Numbered from the stretch's first letter, positions 50,491 through 59,162 are shown. The stretch: DNA of 64,000 nt from Streptacidiphilus sp041262165 (GCF_041262165.1 NZ_JBGCBY010000013.1:169646-233645), one strand, 5' to 3'. Notes: generated from the letters alone by a model not told the origin. Translations and numbers: made by a program.

Positions 50491-50695
50491 CGTCCCATCC
50501 TGCACCCGGTGACTCAGATGCCACTGGAGGCTCAACAGTTGACTGATCGTCATATTTTGGCTCCTAGCCCCGGCGTGGCCTCCCGGCCGTGGAGTGGGGC
50601 GGCTCATAGCGGGGCCTTCTGTCGGCGCACCAGGGTCGTCACGCATCCTTGGGGGACGACGGGCGCCCGGAGCGCCCCGATCACGGAGGCTGCGC

Positions 50696-51730
50696 GTGGG
50701 CGAGAACCTGGACCAGGTAAGGATCGTGCGTCTTGGAGCCGACCCGGCGCCGCCGCCGAGTGCCGGCGAGGTCGACGCCTGGCACGCGGTGCTGGCCGCC
50801 TGTGCCGCAGTGGACGAGCCCGGAGCAGCCGTGCCCGAACGCGCGTCCACCGCGGCGACGCTGCGGGCCGGACGCCCGGGTACGCGGGCACTTCGCTGGT
50901 TGGCCTGGGAGGGGGACAGCGTGGTCGGCATCGCCCTGCTGCGACTGTTCGACGAGAAGGACAGGGACCACCTCGGACGGTTCCGGATTCAGGTGCACCC
51001 GGAGCGGCGCAGGCACGGGGTCGGCACCGCGCTGCTCGCCGAGGTCCGCGGGGCGGCGCTGGCCGATGGGCGCGCCAGCCTGATCGCCCGCGCGGGCACC
51101 GGCGCTCCCGGTGACGCGTTCCTGGCCGCGTCGGGGGCCGCGCTCGCGCTGGAGTCCGTACTGCTTCGGCTCCGCGTCGCCGACTGCGACCAGGCCGCCC
51201 TGCGCGCCACGGTCAGGGCCGCGAGCCCGGGCTACCACCTGGTGCGCTGGCCCGGCGTCGCCCCCGGTGACCTGATCGGCACCTTCGCGGCGGCCAGGGA
51301 GGCGATGAACGACATGCCGACCGACGCCCTGGACCACGGGCGGACCAGCTGGGACGAGGAGCGCGTGCGCGGGGTCGCCCAGGCGATCGCGGCGCGCGGG
51401 GACACGCTGCTCACCGTGGCCGCGCTGGGCCTGGACGGGGAGGGCCAGGAGGTCGTCGCCGGGTTCAGCGAGATCGTCCTGCCGGCCGGCGACCCGACCC
51501 GCGCGCGGCAGTCCGACACCGCGGTGCTGAAGGCCCATCGTGGGCGGGGCCTGGGCCTGTGGGTGAAGGCGGCCATGCTGCAGTGGCTGCTGGGCGCGCA
51601 CCCCGAGGTACAGGAGGTCGCCACAGCGTGCGCGGTCAGCAACACGCACATGATCGCGATCAACGAGCAGCTCGGCTTCCGCCCGCACGGCGGCGAGCGC
51701 CACTACCAGCTGGCGCTGACGGGTCGTTGA
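50696..51730 (+). CDS. Tandem GNAT-fold N-acetyltransferase
   Basis: The 344-aa protein starts at GTG 50696 seven bases after GGAGG. Two GNAT domains are visible. The first has the acyl-CoA motif RIQVHPERRRHGVGTALLAEV at about residues 100-120. The second has DTAVLKAHRGRGLGLWVKAAML and VATACAVSNTHMIAINEQLGF near the C-terminus. Duplicated GNAT proteins of this kind are common in actinomycetes and often acetylate antibiotics, amino acids or peptides. Nothing in the neighbourhood points to the substrate. Confidence 0.88.
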   Translation: MGENLDQVRIVRLGADPAPPPSAGEVDAWHAVLAACAAVDEPGAAVPERASTAATLRAGRPGTRALRWLAWEGDSVVGIALLRLFDEKDRDHLGRFRIQVHPERRRHGVGTALLAEVRGAALADGRASLIARAGTGAPGDAFLAASGAALALESVLLRLRVADCDQAALRATVRAASPGYHLVRWPGVAPGDLIGTFAAAREAMNDMPTDALDHGRTSWDEERVRGVAQAIAARGDTLLTVAALGLDGEGQEVVAGFSEIVLPAGDPTRARQSDTAVLKAHRGRGLGLWVKAAMLQWLLGAHPEVQEVATACAVSNTHMIAINEQLGFRPHGGERHYQLALTGR

Positions 51731-51829
51731 TCGGTTCGGGTCATGATCGGTTGCCGGTCCCCGGGCAGGCCCTAGGGTGGGCAGGGCACACGAACGGACT
51801 CCACCGTATCGATCCAGGAGGTACCCAGC

Positions 51830-52255
51830 GTGGCTACCACACGCATCGCACGCACCGCATGGGAAGGCTCGCTGACGGAGGGCAAGGGCGTGGTCTCCCT
51901 CGTCACGTCCGGCGTCGGCGAGTTCGCGGTTTCCTGGGCCTCGCGCGCCGAGGCCGCGAACGGCAAGACCAGCCCGGAGGAGCTGATCGCCGCCGCCCAT
52001 TCCAGCTGCTTCTCGATGGCGCTGTCACACGGGCTCACCGGCGCGGGCACGCCGCCCACGCTGCTGGAGACCCAGGCCGACGTCACCTTCCAGCCGGGGA
52101 CGGGCATCACCGGCATCCACCTGACCGTGCAGGGGACGGTGCCGGGGCTCGACGAGGCCGGCTTCGTCAAGGCCGCGGAGGACGCCAAGGCCAACTGCCC
52201 GGTCAGCAAGGCGCTTTCGGGGACCACGATCACCCTGACGGCCAGTCTCGCCTGA
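51830..52255 (+). CDS. OsmC-family peroxiredoxin (OsmC/Ohr-type)
   Basis: The 141-aa protein begins at GTG 51830 with AGGAGG upstream. It contains the two redox cysteines of the family: Cys60 in AAAHSSCFSMAL and Cys123 in AKANCPVSKAL, together with NGKTSPEELIAAAH. The N-terminal RTAWEGSLTEGKGVVSL is typical of the OsmC subgroup. It reduces organic hydroperoxides in the cytoplasm, using a thiol reductant. A 15-bp hairpin follows the gene. Confidence 0.93.
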   Translation: MATTRIARTAWEGSLTEGKGVVSLVTSGVGEFAVSWASRAEAANGKTSPEELIAAAHSSCFSMALSHGLTGAGTPPTLLETQADVTFQPGTGITGIHLTVQGTVPGLDEAGFVKAAEDAKANCPVSKALSGTTITLTASLA

Positions 52256-52271
52256 CCACGACCGGCGGCCT

Positions 52272-52317
52272 CACGCGCCGCTGCCCCGGCGTGCATGCGC
52301 CAGGGCAGCGGCGCGTG
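52272..52317 (+). terminator. Hairpin terminator after OsmC gene
   Basis: CACGCGCCGCTGCCC (52272-52286) and GGGCAGCGGCGCGTG (52303-52317) form a perfect 15-bp stem with a 16-nt loop, 16 bp after the OsmC stop. No U-tract. Confidence 0.7.
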
Positions 52318-52455
52318 CGCCGTGTGCGTGCGCCGTCACGCTCTCCACTGAGGAGTGAATCGTTTCGCTATCGGTGGCCCGGTCCGAGGCCGCCACCTAT
52401 GATCACTACTGTGAGTAGCGGTTGTGTGAACGGTTGAGCGAGCGGTTGAGCGGGA

Positions 52456-54450
52456 GTGTGGGACAGGAGAGCGGTGCCGGGCCCGAGCGGTGGTGGCAAC
52501 GGAGGCGGCGCTGACAGCGCTGATGGCGCTGCCGGCGCCGATGAGTCGCAGGCGGCTGTGCTGAGCTGTCCTTCCTGCGAGGAGCCACTGCACTCGCTGA
52601 CCGCCCGGCTCGCCGAGGACCTGCGGGCGAGCGAGACCAGATTCCGGGCCGCGTTCACCGACGCGGGCATCGGCATGGCCCTGGTCGACCCGGAGGACTT
52701 CATCATCGAGGCCAACCCGGCCCTCGCGGAGATGCTGGGACGCACGGTCCCCGAGCTGATGCGGCTGCACATCCACGAACTGCTCGACGTCGAGGAGCAC
52801 CCTCGCCGGGTCTACCTCGAACTGCTGCGCGGCGACCGGGACCGGATCCGGCTGGAGAAGCGGCTCAAGCACCGACGCGGCCACGCCGTCTGGACCAATG
52901 TGACCATGTCGCTGATCCGGGACGGCGACGGCCGCCCCCAGTACACCCTGGCCATGGTCGAGGACATCTCCGAGGCCCGCAGGCTCGGCGACCGGCTGCA
53001 CTACCAGGCCATGCACGACCCGCTGACCAGGCTGCCGAACCGTTCGCTCTTCTTCGACCGGCTGGCGAGCGCCTTCACCGAGGCGGACCAGCGCGTCGGC
53101 CTGTGCTACCTGGATCTCGACGGCTTCGCGGCCGTCAACGACACCCTCGGGCACCATGTCGGTGACGAGCTCCTCGTCGCCGTGGCCCGGCGGCTCGAAC
53201 AGCGGTTCGCCGCGCGTGGTCATCTGGTGGCCCGGATGGGCGGCGACGAGTTCGCCGTCCTGGTGCCGCGCAGCGCCGGGGCCGAGGAGTTGACGGCGCT
53301 GGCCGCCGAGCTGGTGGAGATCCTGTCCGCGCCCTACGACCTGGCCGGGCAGCGGGTCGTGGCCACGGCGAGCGTCGGTGTCGTGGAGCGCCCGGTCCCC
53401 GGCACCTCACCCGCCGACCTGGTCAAGGACGCCGACGCCACGCTGAGCTGGGCGAAGAGCGACGGCCGGGCCCGCTGGGCGCTCTACGACCCGGAGCGGA
53501 TCGCGCACCAGATGACCCGCCAGGTCCTGGCGACGACGATGCGCCCGGCGCTGGAGCGCGGGGAGTTCATCGTCGAGTACCAGCCGCTGGTCGATCTCAG
53601 GACCGGGCCCGAGGGACCAGGCGGCCCGGACGGTATGGGCGCCCTGCGCGGGGTCGAGGCCCTGGTCCGCTGGCAGCACCCGCGGTTCGGCAAGCTCGCC
53701 CCGGACCGCTTCATCGGCATCGCCGAGGAGACCGGCGCGATCGTCCCGCTCGGACGCTGGGTGCTGGAGACCGCGTGCACCCAGGCCCGAGCCTGGCTGG
53801 ACCGCTTCCCGCAACAACAGGTCTTTGTCAGCGTCAATCTGGCGGCCCGTCAGTTCTGGGACTCGGATGTCGTCGCCGACGTCGCCGAGGTGCTGGGCGA
53901 GACCCGGCTCCCGGCCCGGCTGCTGCAGCTGGAACTCACCGAGAGCGCGGTGATGGGCCCCTCCGGACGTCCCCTGGAGGCGCTGCACGCGCTGGCCGCG
54001 ATGGGAGTGCGCATCGCCATCGACGACTTCGGCACGGGGTACTCCAACCTGGCCTACCTCAGCAGGCTGCCGGTGCACGTCCTCAAGCTGGACGGGAGTT
54101 TCCTCGAGGGATTCCAGGAGGTGAGCGCGGCCACGGCTCCGCCCGGACCGGCGCCTGCCTTTGGACCGGGACCAGGAACAGGGGCGGGACCGGGGGCGGG
54201 ATCGGGACCGGGATCGGGACCGGGACCGGGGACAGGGGCCGGGGCGCGCCGGGAGGCCGCGGATGAGCAGATCGTCTCGGCGCTGGTACGGCTGGCCCAC
54301 GCCCTGGGCCTCACTGTGACCGCCGAGGGCGTGGAGAGCGCCTCACAGGCGGTCCGGCTCCGCGCGACGGACTGCGACACCGCGCAGGGCTGGCACTTCG
54401 GCCGTGCCATGGCCCCGGAGGCGATCACCCGCCTGCTGAGCGGCGGCTGA
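52456..54450 (+). CDS. PAS-GGDEF-EAL cyclic-di-GMP signalling protein
   Basis: The 664-aa protein starts at GTG 52456. Residues about 55-180 are a PAS domain (RFRAAFTDAGIGMALVDPEDF). The GGDEF domain at about 180-345 has an intact GGDEF at 262-266 (ARMGGDEFAV), so it could make c-di-GMP. The EAL domain from about 365 has EAL at 401-403 (GVEALVRWQHP), IDDFGTGYSNL and TVTAEGVES, so it could also degrade it. An unusual Gly/Pro/Ala-rich insert of about 45 residues (near 556-600) interrupts the EAL domain after VHVLKLDGSFL. No TM segments; likely cytosolic. In Streptomyces c-di-GMP controls development through BldD. Confidence 0.93.
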   Translation: MWDRRAVPGPSGGGNGGGADSADGAAGADESQAAVLSCPSCEEPLHSLTARLAEDLRASETRFRAAFTDAGIGMALVDPEDFIIEANPALAEMLGRTVPELMRLHIHELLDVEEHPRRVYLELLRGDRDRIRLEKRLKHRRGHAVWTNVTMSLIRDGDGRPQYTLAMVEDISEARRLGDRLHYQAMHDPLTRLPNRSLFFDRLASAFTEADQRVGLCYLDLDGFAAVNDTLGHHVGDELLVAVARRLEQRFAARGHLVARMGGDEFAVLVPRSAGAEELTALAAELVEILSAPYDLAGQRVVATASVGVVERPVPGTSPADLVKDADATLSWAKSDGRARWALYDPERIAHQMTRQVLATTMRPALERGEFIVEYQPLVDLRTGPEGPGGPDGMGALRGVEALVRWQHPRFGKLAPDRFIGIAEETGAIVPLGRWVLETACTQARAWLDRFPQQQVFVSVNLAARQFWDSDVVADVAEVLGETRLPARLLQLELTESAVMGPSGRPLEALHALAAMGVRIAIDDFGTGYSNLAYLSRLPVHVLKLDGSFLEGFQEVSAATAPPGPAPAFGPGPGTGAGPGAGSGPGSGPGPGTGAGARREAADEQIVSALVRLAHALGLTVTAEGVESASQAVRLRATDCDTAQGWHFGRAMAPEAITRLLSGG

Positions 54451-54707
54451 CGACCTGGGGAGCGACAGGGCTCCAATCAGCGCACGCCGTCTGGTGTTTC
54501 CCCGGCCGGCCCGGCGGAACTGCTGACTCCCGGGTTCATCGAACAGCTGAAGCACCCCACGGGTGCCCTCGCCCGGATCCTGCGCACGGCCGACGCGGTC
54601 TGCCCGGACTGGACGACGTCGACCACACCCGGTCGGCCCTGCTGTCCTACCCAGATTCTGGAGTGGTTCCGAGGGCTGGCCTGCGCCTCGTAGCCGCCCG
54701 AAAAAAT
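54451..54707 (+). other. Intergenic stretch with possible decayed reading frame
   Basis: One plus-strand frame reads AELLTPGFIEQLKHPTGALA and ends in TQILEWFRGLACAS before a TAG near 54693. It has no start codon or ribosome-binding site and no recognisable family. It may be a degraded gene fragment or chance. Otherwise nothing is visible here. Confidence 0.3.
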
Positions 54708-54747
54708 GGCTCTGGGCCTCCTCCCCGTCGGGAGAAGGCCCAGAGCC
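54708..54747 (-). terminator. Rho-independent terminator of tRNA-Lys
   Basis: GGCTCTGGGCCT (54708-54719) and AGGCCCAGAGCC (54736-54747) form a perfect 12-bp stem with a 16-nt loop. On the minus strand it is followed at once by ATTTTTTCGGG, giving a proper U-tract, and it lies seven bases past the tRNA 3' end. Confidence 0.9.
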
Positions 54748-54754
54748 GTTCAGG

Positions 54755-54828
54755 TGCGCCGCCAGGGACTCGAACCCCGGACCCGCTGATTAAGAGTCAG
54801 CTGCTCTAACCAACTGAGCTAGCGGCGC
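54755..54828 (-). tRNA. tRNA-Lys (anticodon CTT)
   Basis: The minus strand reads GCGCCGCTAGCTCAGTTGG... and folds into a full cloverleaf of 74 nt. The acceptor stem is GCGCCGC/GCGGCGC, with a D-loop TTGGTTAGAG, anticodon stem GCTGA/TCAGC with loop CTCTTAA (anticodon CTT, reading AAG), and T-arm GGTTCGAGTCC. Discriminator A; the CCA end is not encoded. No integrase or att duplication is seen beside it. Confidence 0.97.
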
Positions 54829-54942
54829 GTGCTGACCTGGAAGAGATTACATGATCTGGGCAGCAAATGCCGAATCGGTATCCTGGGGCCTGACACTGCT
54901 GCTGTGAGCAGTGGTGATGACCGATGCCCGACGGGGGAACGC

Positions 54943-55290
54943 ATGACCGAGAGCTCAACCACGGCGTCCAGCGGCGCGGCGTCCAGCGACGACGAGGCCG
55001 TCGACGCGCACGCCCGTACCGAGCTGGCGCGGCTGCGCGGGAGCATCGACAACATCGACGCCGCGATCGTCCACATGCTCGCCGAACGGTTCAAATGCAC
55101 CCAGGAGGTCGGGCGGCTCAAGGCGGAGTACCGCCTGCCGCCCGCGGACCCGAACCGGGAGCGCGAGCAGATCGAGCGGCTGCGCTCGCTGGCCGAGAAC
55201 GCGCGACTGGACCCGGCCTTCGCGGAGAAGTTCCTGAACTTCATCATCGCCGAGGTCATCCGGCACCACGAGACGATCGCGCGCGCCTGA
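54943..55290 (+). CDS. Chorismate mutase (AroQ class)
   Basis: The 115-aa protein (ATG 54943) has a low-complexity acidic N-terminus. The all-helical AroQ fold follows: TELARLRGSIDNIDAAIVHMLAERFKCTQEVGRLKAE, with the substrate-binding Arg and Lys residues, and then DPNREREQIERLRSLAENARLDPAFAEKFLNFIIAEVIRHHE. It converts chorismate to prephenate for Phe/Tyr synthesis. It is a stand-alone actinobacterial type of about 90 core residues. It converges with the phosphopantetheinyl transferase gene, one base apart. Confidence 0.92.
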   Translation: MTESSTTASSGAASSDDEAVDAHARTELARLRGSIDNIDAAIVHMLAERFKCTQEVGRLKAEYRLPPADPNREREQIERLRSLAENARLDPAFAEKFLNFIIAEVIRHHETIARA

Positions 55291-55291
55291 T

Positions 55292-56032
55292 CTACCTTCC
55301 CGGGCGTCCGGTTCCCGGTTCGCCGGATTCCGGCTCTTCGGCTCCCGGCTCTCCAGTTCCCGGGTGCGGGACGGTGACGGCGGTGAGGATCAGGCCTTCC
55401 CTGGCCAGCCAGCGGCCGGTGAAGCCGGCCAGGGGTGCCCGCGCCCCGGGCAGGCGCGGTCCCGGCACCAGCAGCGCGGCGATGAAGGTGCCGCCGTCCG
55501 GGTCGACAGTGATCTCCGCCTCCTGGAAGTCCAGCTCGCGCCCGGCCAACGGGTACCAGGCCTTGAAGACGGATTCCTTGGCGCTGAACAGCAGCCGGTC
55601 CCAGTGGACCGCGGGGGCCGCCACGGCGAGCGCGGCCATCCAGCGGCGCTCGCGGGCCAGCGCGACCACGTCGAGGACGTCTCCCGGTAGCGGGGCGTCG
55701 GGCTCGGCATCGATGCCGATCGCCGCCATGTCGGCGGACCGAGCCACGGCCGCTCCCCGGAAGCCGTCACAGTGGGTCATGCTGCCGACCGCTCCCTCCG
55801 GCCACCGCGGCGCTCCCCGGGTGCCGGGCAGCAGCGTGGCCGGCGGCAGGCCAATCGAAGTCAGCGCGCGTCGCGCGCACAGCCGGACGGTCGCGAACTC
55901 GTTCCGTCGCCGCTCAACCGCCGACGCGACGACGGCCCACTCCTCCGGATGGAGATGATCGGCAGGCGTGCCCGGCGGGTCGGCGAAGGTCTCTGCCGTG
56001 GCCACACCAGGGGGTACCAGCTCGTCCAGCAC
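55292..56032 (-). CDS. 4'-phosphopantetheinyl transferase (Sfp type)
   Basis: The 246-aa protein starts at GTG 56032. Sfp/EntD motifs: RLCARRALTSIG and GAPRWPEGAVGSMTHCDGFRGAAVA, the magnesium-binding GIDAEPDAPL near residues 103-112, and FSAKESVFKAWYPLAGREL near 148-166. It attaches phosphopantetheine from CoA to carrier proteins of polyketide or nonribosomal pathways. The tail (GEPGAEEPESGEPG) is low complexity. No biosynthetic cluster is within the window, so it probably serves loci elsewhere. Confidence 0.92.
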   Translation of the reverse strand: MLDELVPPGVATAETFADPPGTPADHLHPEEWAVVASAVERRRNEFATVRLCARRALTSIGLPPATLLPGTRGAPRWPEGAVGSMTHCDGFRGAAVARSADMAAIGIDAEPDAPLPGDVLDVVALARERRWMAALAVAAPAVHWDRLLFSAKESVFKAWYPLAGRELDFQEAEITVDPDGGTFIAALLVPGPRLPGARAPLAGFTGRWLAREGLILTAVTVPHPGTGEPGAEEPESGEPGTGRPGR

Positions 56033-56224
56033 AGGAGTCTCTCCATCAGGTCCGCCGGAGAACGGTCCCGCTCCGGGGGTGGCGGGCCGATCGCTCCCGA
56101 GTATTTCAGAGGCGGAATTCCAGGCCGCGGGTTGGTGGCAGCACGGGACTGGCCCGCCGACCCGTGCAGTGACAGGGTGGATACGTCAGCTTGTACCTGT
56201 TTGTCAGGAAGGTGGCGATATGCC

Positions 56225-56620
56225 ATGGCTGAACATCCGCACGCCGCACTGATCCGAAGGGGATACGAGGCGTTCTCGCGGGGCGACATGGACACCCTCA
56301 GGGGGATGATGACCGCGGACTGCACGCAGCACGTACCCGGGAACCACCCGCTATCCGGTGACTTCAAGGGCGTGGACGCGGTCCTCGACTACTACCGGAC
56401 GCTCGCCACGGAGACGAACGGAACCCTCCGGGTCGACCTTCGGCGCCTGTTCATTGACGGCCGGGGCCACGTGATGTCGGTGCACCAGCTCACCGCCGAG
56501 CGGGCCGGTAAGAAGCTCGACCTGGCGGGCGGCATCGTGTTCCGCATCGTCGGCGAGAAGATCACCGACCTCGACGAGTGCATGGAGGACGTTTCAGCGG
56601 CCGACGAGTTCTGGGCCTGA
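56225..56620 (+). CDS. SnoaL/NTF2-like protein
   Basis: The 131-aa protein (ATG 56225 behind AGGAAGG) has the NTF2-like fold pattern: ALIRRGYEAFSRGDMDTLRGMMTADCTQHVPG at the N-terminus, GVDAVLDYYRTLATETNGTL and IVFRIVGEKITDLDECMED. Family members are polyketide cyclases, hydratases or dehydratases, or simply ligand-binding proteins. Asp and His residues in the pocket are present, but activity cannot be inferred. The upstream 190 bp separate it from the divergent phosphopantetheinyl transferase gene. Confidence 0.85.
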   Translation: MAEHPHAALIRRGYEAFSRGDMDTLRGMMTADCTQHVPGNHPLSGDFKGVDAVLDYYRTLATETNGTLRVDLRRLFIDGRGHVMSVHQLTAERAGKKLDLAGGIVFRIVGEKITDLDECMEDVSAADEFWA

Positions 56621-56758
56621 GGCCGCAGCGGCGTCGTCGCGCGCAGGGTCCGCGCGTCACAGCGCTCGCCGTTCCGGTCCCCGGACTGGTCGTCAATCCG
56701 CGACCTGGGCCGGGCAACGACCGGTCACATGCCGGCGGGTGACCGGCGGGTGACCGAG

Positions 56759-56820
56759 CACCAGGGAACGGCCAAGGGCGTACTCCCTTCGGGGAGTACG
56801 CCCTTGGCCGTTCCCTGGTG
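56759..56820. terminator. Perfect 29-bp hairpin with UUCG tetraloop
   Basis: Arms 56759-56787 and 56792-56820 are exact reverse complements around TTCG, with C and G closing pairs (extra-stable tetraloop). It lies about 140 bp after the SnoaL-like stop and about 80 bp before the Zur-like boxes. It could insulate the two transcription units in either direction. No U-tract follows. The rest of 56621-57004 contains no gene. Confidence 0.85.
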
Positions 56821-56898
56821 CGTTGTGCGCTGGCGACGCCGACCGGAGGGTGAGCCGGAGGCTGCGGGCAGGCCCCGATGGGGAGGCTGGTCAAGGTT

Positions 56899-56954
56899 TG
56901 GTAATGGTTTTCATCCCTAGGCCATTCGAGGTGGTGATGAAAACTGTTTCCATC
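56899..56954 (+). promoter_or_regulatory. Two Zur-like boxes upstream of zinc-binding-protein gene
   Basis: TGGTAATGGTTTTCA (56899-56913) and GATGAAAACTGTTTCCATC (56936-56954) both resemble the actinobacterial Zur motif TGAAAATCATTTTCA. The second is a dyad with 8 of 9 paired positions. The second box lies 50 bp before the ATG at 57005. Zinc-dependent repression is expected. Confidence 0.7.
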
Positions 56955-57004
56955 TAACGTGATGCCTATCCCGCAGACCTGCCCTGCTCAAGGAGACCTT
57001 CACC

Positions 57005-57979
57005 ATGAATGCCATCTCGTCCCGCACCGTCCGCCGTCGAGCCCTCCGGTTCGCGCTCGGTGCCGCAGGCGTCGTGGCGCTCGGGACCACCAGTGCCTGT
57101 TCCACCACGGCCCCTACCGCGTCCACCGCGAACGCCTCCACCAGTGCGAGCGGCAGCGGCAAGGTGATCCAGGTGGCGGCGGCGGAGAACTTCTGGGGCA
57201 GCATCGCCGCCCAGCTCGGCGGCAGCCACGCCCATGTGACCAGCATCATCACCAACCCGAACACCGACCCGCACTCCTACGAGCCCACGGCCGCGGACGC
57301 GCGGACGGTCACCACCGCGCAGTATGTGGTGGTGAACGGGATCGGCTACGACGCGTGGGCGGACAAGCTCCTGTCCACCAACCCGGGCAGCGGGCGCACC
57401 GAGCTGAAGGTCGGCGACCTGGTCGGGATCCAGCCTGGCGGCAACCCGCACCGCTGGTACTCCCCGGACAACGTCCACCAGGTCATCGAGCAGATCACCG
57501 CCGACTACAAGAAGACAGACCCCTCCGACGCCTCCTACTTCGACCAGCAGAAGACCGCCTTCGAGACCCAGACCCTCAGCCAGTACAACCAGTTGATCAG
57601 CGACATCAAGGCCAAATACGCGGGCACCCCGATCGGCGCCTCGGAGTCGATCGTCACCCCGCTCGCCGACGGCCTGGGGCTGAAGTTGCTCACGCCCGCG
57701 ACCTTCCTCTCCGCCATGAGCGAGGGCACCGACCCCACCGCCGCCGACAAGGCCACCATCGACCAGCAGATCAAGAGCAAGCAGATCAAGGTCTACGTCT
57801 ACAACAGCCAGAACTCCACCCCCGACGTGGTGGCCCAGGTGAACCTGGCCAAGTCCGAGGGCATCCCGGTCGCCACCGTCACCGAGACCCTCGCCCCCGT
57901 CGGCGCCACCTTCCAGCAATGGCAGACCACTCAGCTGCAGGGCATCGAGGCCGCCCTCGCCAAGGCCACCGGGAAGTAA
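57005..57979 (+). CDS. Zinc/manganese-type ABC transporter substrate-binding lipoprotein (ZnuA/TroA family), orphan
   Basis: The 324-aa protein has an Arg-rich start, a hydrophobic core and lipobox-like TSAC with Cys32, followed by a Ser/Thr-rich linker. Cluster-9 motifs: VAAAENFWGSIAAQLGG, NPNTDPHSYEPTAADARTV with metal-ligand His90, GNPHRWYSPDNV with His149, and a C-terminal GIPVATVTETLAPVG. The His-rich flexible loop of many ZnuA proteins is missing. It should deliver Zn or Mn to an ABC permease, but no permease or ATPase gene is adjacent. The next gene is convergent after 28 bp. The Zur-like boxes upstream support zinc. Confidence 0.88.
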   Translation: MNAISSRTVRRRALRFALGAAGVVALGTTSACSTTAPTASTANASTSASGSGKVIQVAAAENFWGSIAAQLGGSHAHVTSIITNPNTDPHSYEPTAADARTVTTAQYVVVNGIGYDAWADKLLSTNPGSGRTELKVGDLVGIQPGGNPHRWYSPDNVHQVIEQITADYKKTDPSDASYFDQQKTAFETQTLSQYNQLISDIKAKYAGTPIGASESIVTPLADGLGLKLLTPATFLSAMSEGTDPTAADKATIDQQIKSKQIKVYVYNSQNSTPDVVAQVNLAKSEGIPVATVTETLAPVGATFQQWQTTQLQGIEAALAKATGK

Positions 57980-58007
57980 CGTCGATAACCCGTTCTCGCG
58001 GACGGGC

Positions 58008-59162
58008 TCAGGGCTGGGCGTCGCCGTCGTCGCCGCTGTCGCCGAAGTCGGGGATGTCGGCGGACAGCAGGTGCTCGGCGCCACCTTCGAGGATCTTGGC
58101 CGTCTCGGTGGAGCGGGGGAGCATGGTCTTCTCATAGGTGCGGATGGCGTCGTCGACGGTGGCCGCGTCCGCGAGAGCGAGGGCGAGCTCGCTGGCGTCG
58201 AGCATGGCGAGGTTGACGCCGACGCCGAGCGGGGGCATGAGGTGGGCGGCGTCGCCGAGCAGGGTCACGGTCGGGTTGTGCTCCCAGGTGTGCGGGACCG
58301 GGAGGGCGAAGATCGGGCGGTCGACGTAGGGACCTTCGTTGTCGGTGATCATCTGGCGCATGCGGGGCGCCCAGTTGGCGTACTCGTCGAGGAGCAGGGC
58401 TCGGATGCCGTTGGTGTCGTCGGCGGTCAGGCCGCTCTGGCTGATCAAGTCGAGCGGGACTCGCTGGATGATGTAGACGCGGATGTGGTTTCCGCTGTTG
58501 CGCTGGGCGAACAGGCCGCGGTCGCCGTCAGCTGCGTGGGCGCCGCCCAGGCCGACCAGTTCCGCAATGTCGAGGTGGCGGTTCTCGACGTCGGAGAACC
58601 GGGCCTCCAGGAAACTCACCCCGGTGTACTCGGGGACGGCGGAGGACACGGCCGGGCGTACCCGGGAGAAGGCGCCGTCGGCGCCGATGACCAGATCGGT
58701 CTCGATGGTCGTGCCGTCGGCGAAGTGCAGCTGCCGCGGCCCGTCGGCGGGCCCGCTGATCGTGTCGAGGGCTTGTCCCCAGTGCACGGTTCCCGGTTGC
58801 AGGGAGTCCAACAGCAGGTCGCGCAGCTGGCCGCGGTCGATTTCCGGCTTGAAGAGCTCGTCGGCCTCGGGGACCGTATGGGACGTAATCGTGCCGGTCG
58901 GGTCCATCTGGCGCATTTCCTGCCCTTCGGGGCGCGCCAGCTTGAAGAACTCGTCGAGCAGGCCGGCTTCGCGCAGGGCGATCTGGCCATTGTCGGCGTG
59001 CAGGTCCAGGGTGCCGCCCTGGTTGCGCGCGTCCGCACTCGGTGCGCGGTCGTAGACGGTGACCGTGATGCCGCGCCGCTGGAGTATGCGGGCGCAGGTC
59101 AGCCCGCCGGGTCCGGCGCCGATGATGCTGATCCTGGCCCGGGCAGGTGCTACGGAGTTCAT
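58008..59162 (-). CDS. FAD-dependent monooxygenase (TetX/PHBH-like)
   Basis: The 384-aa protein has the FAD-binding Rossmann motif ISIIGAGPGGLTCARILQRRG (residues about 11-31), the middle motif DLVIGADGAFSRVRP and the second FAD motif VTLLGDAAHLMPPLGVGVNLAMLDA. RNQGGTLDLHADNGQIAL is characteristic of the TetX-like subgroup of class A flavin monooxygenases. It probably hydroxylates an aromatic or drug-like compound. It is divergent from a TetR regulator gene, a typical inducible detoxification pair. Tetracycline as substrate is not implied. Confidence 0.9.
   Translation of the reverse strand: MNSVAPARARISIIGAGPGGLTCARILQRRGITVTVYDRAPSADARNQGGTLDLHADNGQIALREAGLLDEFFKLARPEGQEMRQMDPTGTITSHTVPEADELFKPEIDRGQLRDLLLDSLQPGTVHWGQALDTISGPADGPRQLHFADGTTIETDLVIGADGAFSRVRPAVSSAVPEYTGVSFLEARFSDVENRHLDIAELVGLGGAHAADGDRGLFAQRNSGNHIRVYIIQRVPLDLISQSGLTADDTNGIRALLLDEYANWAPRMRQMITDNEGPYVDRPIFALPVPHTWEHNPTVTLLGDAAHLMPPLGVGVNLAMLDASELALALADAATVDDAIRTYEKTMLPRSTETAKILEGGAEHLLSADIPDFGDSGDDGDAQP

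Noticed and set aside
54755..54828. tRNA-Lys as an integration (att) site for a mobile element
   Set aside because: No integrase, excisionase or direct duplication of the tRNA 3' end was found on either side.
58008..59162. Tetracycline-resistance enzyme TetX
   Set aside because: Shares only the flavin monooxygenase family motifs; specificity for tetracycline cannot be claimed.
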